Positions 17,945-28,564 of a stretch of DNA of 64,000 nucleotides are shown one piece after another. Every line of letters starts with the position of its first letter. The first letter of the stretch is position 1. The position numbers were made by a program, and so were the translations under genes. A model generated the notes under the pieces. That model did not search any database. It was not told the origin of the DNA and was given only the letters and a program-made list of their open reading frames with translations. Source of the stretch: DAHUXN01 sp963811805 (GTDB lineage: Bacteria; Acidobacteriota; Terriglobia; Acidiferrales; UBA7541); the NCBI GenBank assembly GCA_963811805.1, contig CAWESU010000001.1, forward strand, positions 1,488,001 to 1,552,000, in the 5' to 3' direction.

Positions 17945-18688
17945 ATGGCGGTTGAAGAAGTCACATCCCAAACTTTCCGGCAAGACCTGGTCGATTCCGG
18001 AGTGGTGATCTGCGCGGAAGATCTATGGAAGACCTACGAGATGGGCTCGGAGCAGGTCCACGCCTTGCGCGGTGTTTCACTCGAGATTCGCAAGGGCGAA
18101 TATACCGCCATCATGGGCCCTTCCGGCTCTGGCAAGTCCACGCTGATGAACCTGATTGGCTGCCTCGACTCACCGACGAAAGGCTCCTACTGGCTGGCCG
18201 GCCGCCTGGTCAGCGATCTCGACGACGACGAGCTGGCCTACATTCGCAATAAGGAAATTGGCTTCGTTTTCCAGACTTTCAATCTGCTCCCCCGCGCGAC
18301 CGCACTTCACAATGTGGAATTGCCCATGATCTACAACGGCACTCCCTCCGAAGAGCGGCAGGAGCGCGCGCGCAAGGCGCTTCAGCAAGTCGAGTTGGGC
18401 GAACGCATGATGCACCGGCCCAACGAACTTTCCGGAGGCCAGCGCCAGCGCGTGGCCGTCGCCCGTGCGCTCGTCAACAATCCATCGATTTTGTTAGCCG
18501 ATGAGCCCACCGGAAACCTCGATTCGCAGACCGGCGAGGAAATCATGAGTCTCTTCGTGCGCCTCCACCAGCAGGGCAACACCATCATCCTCGTTACCCA
18601 TGAGCCGGACATCGCACAGCGCGCTCATCGCATCATCCGTCTCCGCGACGGCAAAATCGAAAGAGACGAACGGCTGCAATCGAAGTAA
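17945..18688 (+). CDS. ABC transporter ATP-binding protein (MacB/LolD type)
   Basis: 247 residues, a single nucleotide-binding domain: Walker A GPSGSGKST (about residues 58-66), Q loop FVFQTFNLLPR, signature LSGGQRQRVAVARAL, Walker B ILLADEPTGNLD and H loop VTHE. This sequence class works with FtsX/MacB-fold permeases in efflux or lipoprotein release. It starts 46 bases after the adaptor gene with GAGGAG upstream and has a 25-residue N-terminal extension before the domain. The expected permease gene does not follow: the next gene is a DUF1579 protein, so the permease must be encoded elsewhere. Confidence 0.93.
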   Translation: MAVEEVTSQTFRQDLVDSGVVICAEDLWKTYEMGSEQVHALRGVSLEIRKGEYTAIMGPSGSGKSTLMNLIGCLDSPTKGSYWLAGRLVSDLDDDELAYIRNKEIGFVFQTFNLLPRATALHNVELPMIYNGTPSEERQERARKALQQVELGERMMHRPNELSGGQRQRVAVARALVNNPSILLADEPTGNLDSQTGEEIMSLFVRLHQQGNTIILVTHEPDIAQRAHRIIRLRDGKIERDERLQSK

Positions 18689-18800
18689 GCTCGCCTCCGC
18701 CATTTTGTCATCGGGCATTTACCGAGCAACCTCAGCGCGCGATTGTGATTCCAGTTTATTCTTGAGTGTTCGCGAATTTGAGCAGGCGAAGGGGAATTCC

Positions 18801-19433
18801 ATGAAACCGATCGGTAGATTGTTCGCAGCCGCTGGAATTTTGATTTTCTTCAGCGGAATTGCCTCGGGCCAACAGCAGGCGCAACAGAATGCGGCCGCGC
18901 CGCCCAATCCTCAAGATCAAGCCATGCAGGCGCTCGCCGAGGCGGCCACTCCCGGCCCGATTCATGCCGAACTGATGAAGCGCGCCGGAGATTACACCAC
19001 CACCGCGACGTTTTACGCCCCAGGCGCCGAGCCTCAGCAGTACTTGGGCAACGCGAAATTCAAGAGCATTCTCGGCGGGCGTTTTCTCGAAGAAGAGAAT
19101 TCCGGCGACTCTTTTGGCGCGCCTTATTCTGGCCTGCGGCTTTTCGGTTACAACAACGGCTCCAAGCAGTATGAAGCGATATGGATTTATAACGGTTCGA
19201 CGGCTTTTCTGGTTCTCGATGGCGCGAGCGACGACAACGGAAAGACCGTTCGATACTCCGGCGCTTTCCTCGGCCCAGGCGGCGCGCGGCAAACTCTGCG
19301 TGTCACCATCACCCAGCAGGATGATGATCATTTCGTCGTAAAGCTTTTGGGCGAAGGCCCCGGCGATTCAACTTCCACTCTCGAGACCGACTACACGCGC
19401 GTCAAGAAAGTGGCAGTGCCGGCTCATCATTAA
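18801..19433 (+). CDS. Exported DUF1579-family protein
   Basis: 210 residues from the ATG at 18801, preceded by GGCGAAGGGG; the longer frame overlaps the ATPase gene and is discarded. Signal peptide about 1-22 ending ASGQQ, a Gln/Ala/Pro-rich linker, then the DUF1579 beta-barrel: MKRAGDYTTTATFYAP, SILGGRFLEEE, GLRLFGYNNGSKQYEAIWIYN. Function unknown; the fold is lipocalin-like, so binding of a small hydrophobic ligand is possible. It lies 112 bases after the transporter genes on the same strand and converges with the M20 peptidase gene. Confidence 0.82.
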   Translation: MKPIGRLFAAAGILIFFSGIASGQQQAQQNAAAPPNPQDQAMQALAEAATPGPIHAELMKRAGDYTTTATFYAPGAEPQQYLGNAKFKSILGGRFLEEENSGDSFGAPYSGLRLFGYNNGSKQYEAIWIYNGSTAFLVLDGASDDNGKTVRYSGAFLGPGGARQTLRVTITQQDDDHFVVKLLGEGPGDSTSTLETDYTRVKKVAVPAHH

Positions 19434-19448
19434 ATCGCAGACTAGCTG

Positions 19449-20873
19449 TTAATTGCGCGACGACAACGCCTTGATGTAGCGGTAAAAGAAATCCACGCCC
19501 TCGTAGAACGAACTCTCCAGAATGCGCTCGTCGCGGCCGTGCGCGCGAACGTCGTTCATGTCGATGAAGACTCCTGATATGCCGTACGTGGGAATTCCGG
19601 CGTCGCGCAGGCGATAACCGTCGGTAGCGCCCGTTTCCATCGTCGGAATCACCGGGGTGCCGGGCCACATTTCCCCCACAACTTTCTCATCGGCCTCCAA
19701 CACGTCCTTTCGAAGGGGCGACGCGGGACTCGTGTGAGGCGGCGCAACGGCCGAGACTTTGATCTGCGCGTCCTCCAAAATTCGCACCAGTGTTTTCTGC
19801 GTCGCTTCCTGCGTGCCACCGGGGAAAATGCGGCAATTGACGATGGCGGAAGCATCCTGCGGCAGCGCGTTGTTGGCGTGCCCGGCGTTCAGCCGCGTCG
19901 CAACGCAGGTAGTGCGCAGCAACGCGTTGTAATAGGGCGACTCCGAAAGAGTCTTGATGGCAGCGGGATCGGGTGGATTCTTCGCGGCCCCGGCCAGTTC
20001 GGCAGCAAGCTGACCTTGTTCGATTTTCGACATGCGCTGGAAAAATGCGCGAGTGGTCTCGTTGAACTGCACCGGAAATTGATAATGCGAAAGCCGCATC
20101 AGGCCGCCAGCAAGGTGATAAATGGCATTATCGGGCGACGGCAGCGAGCTGTGCCCGCCTTTGTTGAACACATGCAGCTCGAAATCAGCGTAGAGCTTTT
20201 CGCCGGTTTGGATCGAGGTCAGCAGCGGCTTACCGTTCTTGAGTTGAAAATCGCCGCCGTCGGTATTGATGCAATACTCCGCGTCGATTAGCTCGCGATG
20301 GTTCGCGAGCAGCCAGGAAATGCCGTTGAAGTCGCCGCCCTCCTCGTCGGAAGTAAGCGCCAGAATCAAATCGCGATCAGGCTTGTAGTTTTCCTCTCTG
20401 AGACGGATAAAATTCGCGGTCAGAATCGCATCGCCGTCTTTCACGTCGCTCGTCCCGCGCCCATAGAAAAATCCGTCTTTTTCGGTGAGTTTGAAGGGAT
20501 CGAGCGACCAATCCGCGCGGTTCGCCTCCACCACGTCCAGGTGGGCGATAAAGAGAATCGGTTTGCGCGCGCCTGTGCCGTGAATGCGCGCGACGATATT
20601 GCCGTGCCGCGCATCGGGGCCCAGGACCACCACGTCGCTTGCCGGAAATCCGGCCGCGCGTAGCCGCGCCGCGATGTCATTCGCGGCCATCGTCATGCTG
20701 CCAATCGATTCTGTGGTGTTGGTTTCGATGAGCTGCTTGTAAATGTCGAAGGCCAGCTTGTGCTCATCCTGCGTTTGTTGCGCGAGCAGCGTCGTCGCGC
20801 CGCAACTGATGAAGAGCGCGCAGCTCAGAACGAAAATCAGAACGAAGACCCGAAACGGACTGCCAAACGTCAT
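19449..20873 (-). CDS. Exported M20-family zinc peptidase
   Basis: 474 residues with a signal peptide (about 8-31, ending LLAQ). The M20 di-zinc site is visible: HLDVV with H111, GRGTSDVKDG with bridging D143, and SDEEGG with catalytic/binding E177-E178; later D in CINTDGG and a histidine in AHGRDERI close to the C-terminus complete the ligand set. A lid/dimerisation domain is inserted at about 220-330. Family members remove N-terminal amino acids or cleave dipeptides and acylated amino acids. The gene stands alone between convergent and divergent neighbours, so the substrate cannot be inferred. Confidence 0.9.
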   Translation of the reverse strand: MTFGSPFRVFVLIFVLSCALFISCGATTLLAQQTQDEHKLAFDIYKQLIETNTTESIGSMTMAANDIAARLRAAGFPASDVVVLGPDARHGNIVARIHGTGARKPILFIAHLDVVEANRADWSLDPFKLTEKDGFFYGRGTSDVKDGDAILTANFIRLREENYKPDRDLILALTSDEEGGDFNGISWLLANHRELIDAEYCINTDGGDFQLKNGKPLLTSIQTGEKLYADFELHVFNKGGHSSLPSPDNAIYHLAGGLMRLSHYQFPVQFNETTRAFFQRMSKIEQGQLAAELAGAAKNPPDPAAIKTLSESPYYNALLRTTCVATRLNAGHANNALPQDASAIVNCRIFPGGTQEATQKTLVRILEDAQIKVSAVAPPHTSPASPLRKDVLEADEKVVGEMWPGTPVIPTMETGATDGYRLRDAGIPTYGISGVFIDMNDVRAHGRDERILESSFYEGVDFFYRYIKALSSRN

Positions 20874-21025
20874 AGCGTCTCCTGAATTCGGAAGAATGCG
20901 TGACCGCAGAGGCTAACAGAAATGGCGCGGTCGGGACAATCGCGGGGTTGGTTTGTGGCGGGCGCAGCGCTTGCTTTTGCGCTCCTTCGGGTCTATAGTC
21001 CCGCGCCAACCGGAGGTTGCCACTC

Positions 21026-21613
21026 ATGATGAAGAAAGTTCTTCTCGGCGCACTGCTCGGCGGCGTTACTGTCTTTATTGTCGGCTCTCTCTTGCACACC
21101 GTCTTGGGATTGGGAGAGGTCGGCGTGAAAGCTCTTCCGCAGGAAGACACCGTGCTTTCCGCGATGCGCGCAGCTATTCACGAGCCGGGGTTTTACTATT
21201 TCCCCGCGCCAAACATGACACCCGGCCGCAGCAAGGAACAGATAAACGCCGATAATTCGGCTTATGCGGCGAAATTTCAGCAAGGGCCATCCGGCGTCTT
21301 GGTTTATACACTCGGGGGCGGCGTGGCGCTCAATTACGGCAAACTGCTCGGCGGCGAATTCGCGATCGACGTTGTCAGCGCGTTTTTCCTCGCCTGCATT
21401 CTCGCCATGGGCGCAGGGGGCGTCAGTTCGTATTGGAAGCGCGTCTTCGCGGTCACGCTTGCCGGCCTTTTCGCGTCGGTCTTCCTGGGCCTTGAATATT
21501 GGAACTGGTACGGCTTCCCGACGAATTACACGTGCGCGTATATCGCGACCGGTTTCCTGGATTGGTACTTCGCCGGCCTGGTCATGGCCGCCATCGTCAA
21601 GCAGCCGGCTTAG
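21026..21613 (+). CDS. Hypothetical membrane protein
   Basis: 195 residues from the second ATG-compatible start: ATG at 21026 with CGGAGG nine bases upstream. Hydrophobic segments at about 5-23, 90-107, 113-137, 145-165 and 172-190 suggest four to five membrane helices; a roughly 55-residue loop containing the FYYFPAPNMTPGRS stretch follows the first helix and should lie outside the cytoplasm. I do not recognise the family with certainty. Its stop overlaps the stop of the convergent DUF1905 gene by four bases. Confidence 0.7.
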   Translation: MMKKVLLGALLGGVTVFIVGSLLHTVLGLGEVGVKALPQEDTVLSAMRAAIHEPGFYYFPAPNMTPGRSKEQINADNSAYAAKFQQGPSGVLVYTLGGGVALNYGKLLGGEFAIDVVSAFFLACILAMGAGGVSSYWKRVFAVTLAGLFASVFLGLEYWNWYGFPTNYTCAYIATGFLDWYFAGLVMAAIVKQPA

Positions 21614-22116
21614 CGCGATGGTTTCGTAGTTTTGCTGCGGCGGATTCGCGCCCGCGCGCGCTCGATCAGAATCGGGAGGGCCCTTTCGATGCGTTTCGCG
21701 CGAGTCTCAGCGCGTTTTGCGTTCATCACCCAGCGAAGGAATTCGCGCCGAAGCGCCGGCGTGATGGCCTTGAAAGCTTTTTGCGCTTCCGGGATTTTCC
21801 GCAGCGCCGTCGCAACGTCTGCGGGCTCTGCGATCTCGTCAGGCTTCTTGTCGAGTCGCAAAGTGATGCCGACGATGTCGCCGGCATCGATACCCAGCTT
21901 CTTGCGAATTTTGCCATTCAAAAACAGGCGGTGCTGTCGGTTGCCTGCCGGCACCAGCGTCGTACGCGTCACCAGCCCCTGCGCGGTCGCAACGACCGGA
22001 ATGTAGCCCTTCCCGCGAAGCGCCCGGCTCACTTCCTCTGGTACGTCCACGCATCGGTTGATTCCCACTTTGTACAGTGTGGCCACAAAGCGATGCTCGC
22101 TCTTACGGTCTGTCAT
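21610..22116 (-). CDS. DUF1905/YdeI (OmdA)-domain protein
   Basis: 168 residues from ATG at 22116. The N-terminal half is a DUF1905 double-psi-like barrel (about 5-90; PEEVSRALRGKGYIPVVA and KIRKKLGIDAGDIV), the C-terminal half is the OmdA/YdeI helical domain with LRREFLRWVMNAKRAETRAKRI. Members are cytoplasmic, sometimes called bacteriocin-protection proteins by homology, but their biochemical role is not known. The tail is strongly basic. It begins about 20 bases past the rRNA operon terminator. Confidence 0.85.
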   Translation of the reverse strand: MTDRKSEHRFVATLYKVGINRCVDVPEEVSRALRGKGYIPVVATAQGLVTRTTLVPAGNRQHRLFLNGKIRKKLGIDAGDIVGITLRLDKKPDEIAEPADVATALRKIPEAQKAFKAITPALRREFLRWVMNAKRAETRAKRIERALPILIERARARIRRSKTTKPSR

Positions 22117-22136
22117 TTCCTGTAACTTTACACCAA

Positions 22137-22172
22137 ACAAAAAAGGCTCCGAGTTTTCAATCCCTCGGAGCC
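22137..22172 (-). terminator. Intrinsic terminator of the rRNA operon
   Basis: Read on the minus strand: stem GGCTCCGAG / CTCGGAGCC around a ten-base loop, followed directly by TTTTTTG. It lies 20 bases beyond the 3' end of 5S rRNA and ends the 23S-5S transcript. Confidence 0.9.
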
Positions 22173-22191
22173 CTTGCGTCAGAACCTAAAT

Positions 22192-22308
<117 letters not shown>

Positions 22309-22440
22309 AACTTGTAGAAGTTCAGCCTCGACGATCCAGCATCGAGCTGAACTTTGCAATTGAAGGAAGCGGCGAATCCACGAATTCTGCTGAAGTAGCG
22401 CAAGTGAAAAGACGTCTTTCCCTCTGCGCGAGCGTTAACC

Positions 22441-22460
22441 ACGCGTTAGGAAAGTTTTAT

Positions 22461-22469
<9 letters not shown>
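22441..22469 (-). repeat. 3' arm of the 23S processing stem
   Basis: This segment and 25427-25454 are near-perfect inverted copies (shared core GTTTTATGGTCAAGC plus TTAGG) that bracket mature 23S rRNA. Paired in the precursor they form the long helix normally cut by RNase III. Confidence 0.8.
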
Positions 22470-25426
<2,957 letters not shown>

Positions 25427-25433
<7 letters not shown>

Positions 25434-25454
25434 TAAAACTCACCTAACACGCCT
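25427..25454 (-). repeat. 5' arm of the 23S processing stem
   Basis: Partner of 22441-22469: on the minus strand it reads GCGTGTTAGGTGAG then GTTTTATGGTCAAGC, complementary to the sequence just past 23S. Expected RNase III substrate. Confidence 0.8.
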
Positions 25455-25633
25455 GCTTCAATCAAGAGGCAGGATCCTCGAGAACGCAACGAAGGTCTTG
25501 CAAGCCTTCGCGGCATACCTCAAGGCTAACGCATTGGGAGAGTTCGCCTTTCCACATTGCGCTACTTGAGCAAAACTTGCGGATCATTGCACCCGCGAAC
25601 TTGAGATCGCGTATGCAATGGCCAGCTTCCTTC

Positions 25634-25648
25634 AATTGTCAAAGAGCT
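25634..25648 (-). promoter_or_regulatory. boxA-like antitermination element before 23S
   Basis: AGCTCTTTGACAATT on the minus strand closely matches the boxA of rRNA leaders and 16S-23S spacers (consensus GCTCTTTAACA), bound by NusB-NusE to protect rRNA transcription from termination. It lies about 200 nt before 23S. Confidence 0.75.
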
Positions 25649-25720
25649 ATGTCCCGCTGCCTTCTCTCGGGACTCTCCGCTCCCGGCGGAGCCGCCACAG
25701 CCGCAAAATCGACGTGACGG

Positions 25721-25750
25721 AAAATAAAAAACCCGGCGTCAAGCGCCGGG
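25721..25750 (-). terminator. Intrinsic terminator upstream of 23S
   Basis: On the minus strand the stem CCCGGCG / CGCCGGG with loop CTTGA is followed by TTTTTTATTTT. It lies between the strong promoter at 25.9 kb and the boxA before 23S, so it either ends a separate short RNA or sits in the leader of the rRNA operon. Confidence 0.85.
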
Positions 25751-25897
25751 CGATTCCTTCCAGACTCCTCGTCGGAAGGATTTGCTCGAAGCTCGACTGT
25801 TGTCTATCCGGTGTTCGTAACCAACCTCACCTCTGTTCAAAAGGGAGATTACCGGCCCGTCGGGGCCACCGGGCGCCCCTGCCCGGCCTTCCGACAT
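25725..25897 (-). ncRNA. Candidate structured RNA of about 170 nt (or rRNA operon leader)
   Basis: Bounded by a near-consensus promoter and an intrinsic terminator on the minus strand. Inside, GTCGGAAGG near the 5' end is the exact complement of CCTTCCGAC about 130 nt later, closing a long-range helix; within it are hairpins CCGGGC/GCCCGG and GGCCC/GGGCC (loop CGAC). No ORF with a ribosome binding site fits. I do not recognise it as 4.5S, 6S, tmRNA or RNase P. It could be an independent small RNA or the 5' leader of the 23S-5S operon. Confidence 0.55.
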
Positions 25898-25903
25898 CCG
25901 GCA

Positions 25904-25951
25904 AGTATACCGATTTTCCCGGATTCGTCAAGTAGGATGCTAATTATTTTT
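25904..25951 (-). promoter_or_regulatory. Strong sigma-70-type promoter with UP element
   Basis: Minus strand: -35 TTGACG (25926-25931), 16-base spacer, -10 TATACT (25904-25909), GC-rich discriminator, and an A/T-rich UP-like stretch AAAATAATTA just upstream of -35. This is the architecture of rRNA promoters and the best promoter I see in the window. It drives the candidate RNA and possibly the 23S-5S operon. Confidence 0.75.
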
Positions 25952-26071
25952 GCCGCGTTTCCCGCCCCCGCCTGTGAATTTCACCATCGTCTGTGGAAAT
26001 CCATGCTGGCCGAGAGACATAGCCGTACAGGATCGAAATCAATGTGCACCGAGGCACCCCTCGTTCGGGGT

Positions 26072-26209
26072 TCAGCCTTTCTTGTGCTTGAAGAATTCCA
26101 CCTGCCGCAGACGCTTCAGCGCCTCGTCTCGCGTCTTGTACGGCCCGCCCAAGTTTTTCTTGCCGCTCTCAGAGGGCACTTGGTACCCGCCTTTCACTTT
26201 CTTGATCAT
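26072..26209 (-). CDS. Small basic conserved-type protein (45 residues)
   Basis: A short gene with a textbook ribosome site: AAGGAGG five bases before the ATG at 26209. The product is MIKKVKGGYQVPSESG followed by KKNLGGPYKTRDEAL and ends EFFKHKKG, 45 residues, rich in lysine and arginine. The pattern 'K-V-KGGY-V-SE-GK-LGGPYKTR-EA-KRLRQVE-FKH' resembles small single-domain proteins seen as hypothetical genes in many bacteria and phages (from memory, not searched). Cytoplasmic, probably nucleic-acid associated by charge (inference). It lies upstream of the 23S region on the same strand, 140 bases before the strong promoter. Confidence 0.75.
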   Translation of the reverse strand: MIKKVKGGYQVPSESGKKNLGGPYKTRDEALKRLRQVEFFKHKKG

Positions 26210-26497
26210 GGCATCCTCCTTGTTCTGTTGTTCTTGCTTAGGCTGCTCCAAGCGTTTCCGAGGGGCAGTGATTCAGGTCACGCGTGTGGTTCCGGGCCCC
26301 AACGGCATGGCACAGAAGCCCTGTTATGAAGATTAACGAATGTCCCGCGACCACGAATGAGGGTCAATCCACTGAACTTCGTACTTCGCGCTAAAATCCA
26401 GCAAGTTCGTTGACTTGCCTCGAAGACCGGCCTAGCATGGTTCAAATCCAGGATCCCGTCGCCTGTGCGGGGGCGACCAGGGCAGGACGCGCTTGCC
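26210..26497. other. Intergenic region, nothing recognised
   Basis: Just under 300 bases between two divergent small genes. A GGTTCAAATCC segment near 26440 recalls a tRNA T-loop but no acceptor or anticodon arm can be built around it. No other feature seen. Confidence 0.5.
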
Positions 26498-26770
26498 ATG
26501 ACGGACTTCGACGAACGCGACAACCCAAACAAACAGCAACAGCGCTGGCGCGATGAAAATCCGTCTTCCCGCCCGCTGAAACTCGCGCTCCTGGCGGCCG
26601 CGATCATCTGCATCATCGCTATCGTGGTTTATCTAAAAGCCCGGCATCAGCCGCCCGCATTGCACGACATGTTGCAGAGCAAGCCGGCAAGCCATCCGGC
26701 CACCCGGCCAACGCCCGGCAGCATGCGCGCTGAAACCCGCCCTTTCCTGTTGCCGTCAAGTAACTCGTAG
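26498..26770 (+). CDS. Small single-pass membrane protein
   Basis: 90 residues from the ATG at 26498. A polar N-terminus (about 1-27, rich in Asn, Gln, Arg, Asp) is followed by one membrane helix (about 29-48, LALLAAAIICIIAIVVYL) and a proline-rich tail. Topology is probably cytoplasmic N-terminus and periplasmic tail. Not recognised. Its stop codon TAG is part of the TAGGAGG ribosome site of the SDR gene 11 bases downstream, so the two are co-transcribed. Confidence 0.6.
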   Translation: MTDFDERDNPNKQQQRWRDENPSSRPLKLALLAAAIICIIAIVVYLKARHQPPALHDMLQSKPASHPATRPTPGSMRAETRPFLLPSSNS

Positions 26771-26781
26771 GAGGCAGCGCC

Positions 26782-27726
26782 ATGGACTCCTCAGCGAACG
26801 GCCAGTTACATACCGTCTTAGTCACCGGCGGCACCGATGGTCTGGGACGCGCTACGGCAACTCTTCTTGCGTCGGAGGGCTATCGTGTTTTCGCGGCGGG
26901 CCGCAATCCGCAAAAGCGCGCCGCCCTCGAGCAATTTGCCGAAGAGCACAAATTGCCGCTCGAAACTGTTGATCTCGACGTCACTTGCGACGAATCCGCC
27001 GATCGTGCCGTCGCCGAAGTCGAGCGCCGCGCCGGCCCCGTCGATGTCCTCGTCAACAACGCCGGCATCGCCATCGCCGGAGTGATGGAGGAAATCACCC
27101 TTGCCGATCTGCGCAAGCAGTTCGAGACCAACATTTTCGGCGTCGTCCGGATGACCCAGCGCGTGCTCCCCTCCATGCGCTCGCGCCGCCGCGGCTGCAT
27201 CGTCAACATGAGCTCCATCGCCGGCCGCGTTTCCAATCCTCTGATGGGGCCCTATAGCAGCAGCAAGCATGCTGTTGAAGCGATTTCCGATTCGTTCCGG
27301 CTCGAGCTCGCGCCGTTTGGCATTCGCGTGGTGATCATCGAGCCGGGCATCATTCCCACGAACATCAACCGCACCGGCGCGGAACTCTCCGCTCGCTACA
27401 TGACCAATGCAGCGACGAGCCCGTACGCTCGCGTGTATCTGGGCTTCCTGAAAATGTGGCAGAAAAGAGTGGCCAGTGCGAAATCGACGCCCGAGGATTG
27501 CGCGGGCGTGATTCTCCGCGCCGTCCGAGATCCGCGATCTCGCGCGCGTTACACCGTCACTCCAGACGCTCGTATGACGGTAGCCTTGCGTTGGATTCTA
27601 TCTGACCGCGCCCTCGACCGCATGACCCTCCGAATGTTCGCGCTGAATCGCGAGGACGGCGCGACGCCTTCCGACGAGGCCATGCGCGCGCAACTGGAAG
27701 CGATGCTCCGCGCGCGTTCCTCATAA
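26782..27726 (+). CDS. Short-chain dehydrogenase/reductase (SDR)
   Basis: 314 residues, a classical SDR with Rossmann motif TGGTDGLG at 15-22, NNAG at 92-95, catalytic S145 (MSSIAG), Y158 and K162 (YSSSK). It uses NAD(P)H on an unknown carbonyl or hydroxyl substrate in the cytoplasm; an Arg at the end of beta-2 (GRNPQKR) favours NADP. The C-terminal about 70 residues, with many arginines, exceed the common 250-residue length and resemble SDRs acting on larger hydrophobic substrates. Good ribosome site GGAGG seven bases before ATG. Confidence 0.9.
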   Translation: MDSSANGQLHTVLVTGGTDGLGRATATLLASEGYRVFAAGRNPQKRAALEQFAEEHKLPLETVDLDVTCDESADRAVAEVERRAGPVDVLVNNAGIAIAGVMEEITLADLRKQFETNIFGVVRMTQRVLPSMRSRRRGCIVNMSSIAGRVSNPLMGPYSSSKHAVEAISDSFRLELAPFGIRVVIIEPGIIPTNINRTGAELSARYMTNAATSPYARVYLGFLKMWQKRVASAKSTPEDCAGVILRAVRDPRSRARYTVTPDARMTVALRWILSDRALDRMTLRMFALNREDGATPSDEAMRAQLEAMLRARSS

Positions 27727-27835
27727 CGCTCCGCGACCTGATAATCGGTCGCACCCTTCGCCGCCGTAAACTGTTGACCTGCCAGCGCGGCGCAAGTACG
27801 ATGCCGCAATCGCTCAGAGTGCAATGGGAGGATTC

Positions 27836-28522
27836 ATGTTTTGCTCAAAATGCGGCTCGCAGGTCGCGGACACCGCGGCATTCTGCCCATCATGCGGCCA
27901 GTCGACCAGTGGAGAACCGGCAGCGCCGCGCGGCATCCCTCTCGCGCCCGGTGGCTTCACTCCGCCTCCCGCCGCCTCCGCTCCATCCGCGTCGCCGCCC
28001 CCGCCTTCATCCTTTGCAGTTCCGCCTGTAGCGGCCGCTTACCCTCCTGCCGCCGTGGCGCAGCCCATCGGCTATGCCGGTTTTTGGCTCCGCTTCGTCG
28101 CCTGGCTCATCGACGCAATCATTCTGTGGTTTGTCTCGACCTTCATCACGTTGCCATTTGTTGCCGCCAGCGGCCTTCGTGACGTGATCCTAAATCATCC
28201 TCCGCAGTCACCCGAAGAACTCATCGCGTTCATGGGAACGTTCTCGAAACTCTTCATTCTCATCCTCGTCATCAAATGGCTCTACTACGCGATACTGGAA
28301 AGCTCTGCATGGCAAGCGACCGTCGGCAAGAAAGCTCTCGGCTTGGAAGTCACCGACATGGCCGGCCATCGCATTTCCTTCGGCCGTGCCAGCGGAAGAT
28401 TCTTCGGCAAAATCATTTCGGGGCTCATTCTTTGGATCGGCTACATCATGGCCGGTTTCACCGCACAAAAGCAGGCCTTGCACGACATGATGGCCGGTTG
28501 CCTGGTCCTGCGGAAAATCTAA
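27836..28522 (+). CDS. Zinc-ribbon and RDD-domain membrane protein (copy 1)
   Basis: 228 residues from ATG at 27836, with GGGAGG just upstream. An N-terminal zinc ribbon CSKCG-x10-CPSCG (about 3-21) is linked by a Pro/Ala-rich stretch (about 35-78) to an RDD membrane domain (about 82-225) with the family signature GYAGFWLRFVAWLIDAII (Arg and two Asp-type positions) and a conserved end TAQKQALHDMMAGCLVL. RDD proteins are proposed to act in transport or ion exchange; function unclear. The next gene is a close paralogue, so the pair arose by tandem duplication. Confidence 0.85.
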   Translation: MFCSKCGSQVADTAAFCPSCGQSTSGEPAAPRGIPLAPGGFTPPPAASAPSASPPPPSSFAVPPVAAAYPPAAVAQPIGYAGFWLRFVAWLIDAIILWFVSTFITLPFVAASGLRDVILNHPPQSPEELIAFMGTFSKLFILILVIKWLYYAILESSAWQATVGKKALGLEVTDMAGHRISFGRASGRFFGKIISGLILWIGYIMAGFTAQKQALHDMMAGCLVLRKI

Positions 28523-28564
28523 GCTCACGCTTGCTGACTGAGACCACCGCCGAGGAGGTCGCCG

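Noticed and set aside
26425..26465. GGTTCAAATCC, a T-loop-like motif
   Set aside because: The flanking bases do not form a T-stem and no other tRNA arm is found.
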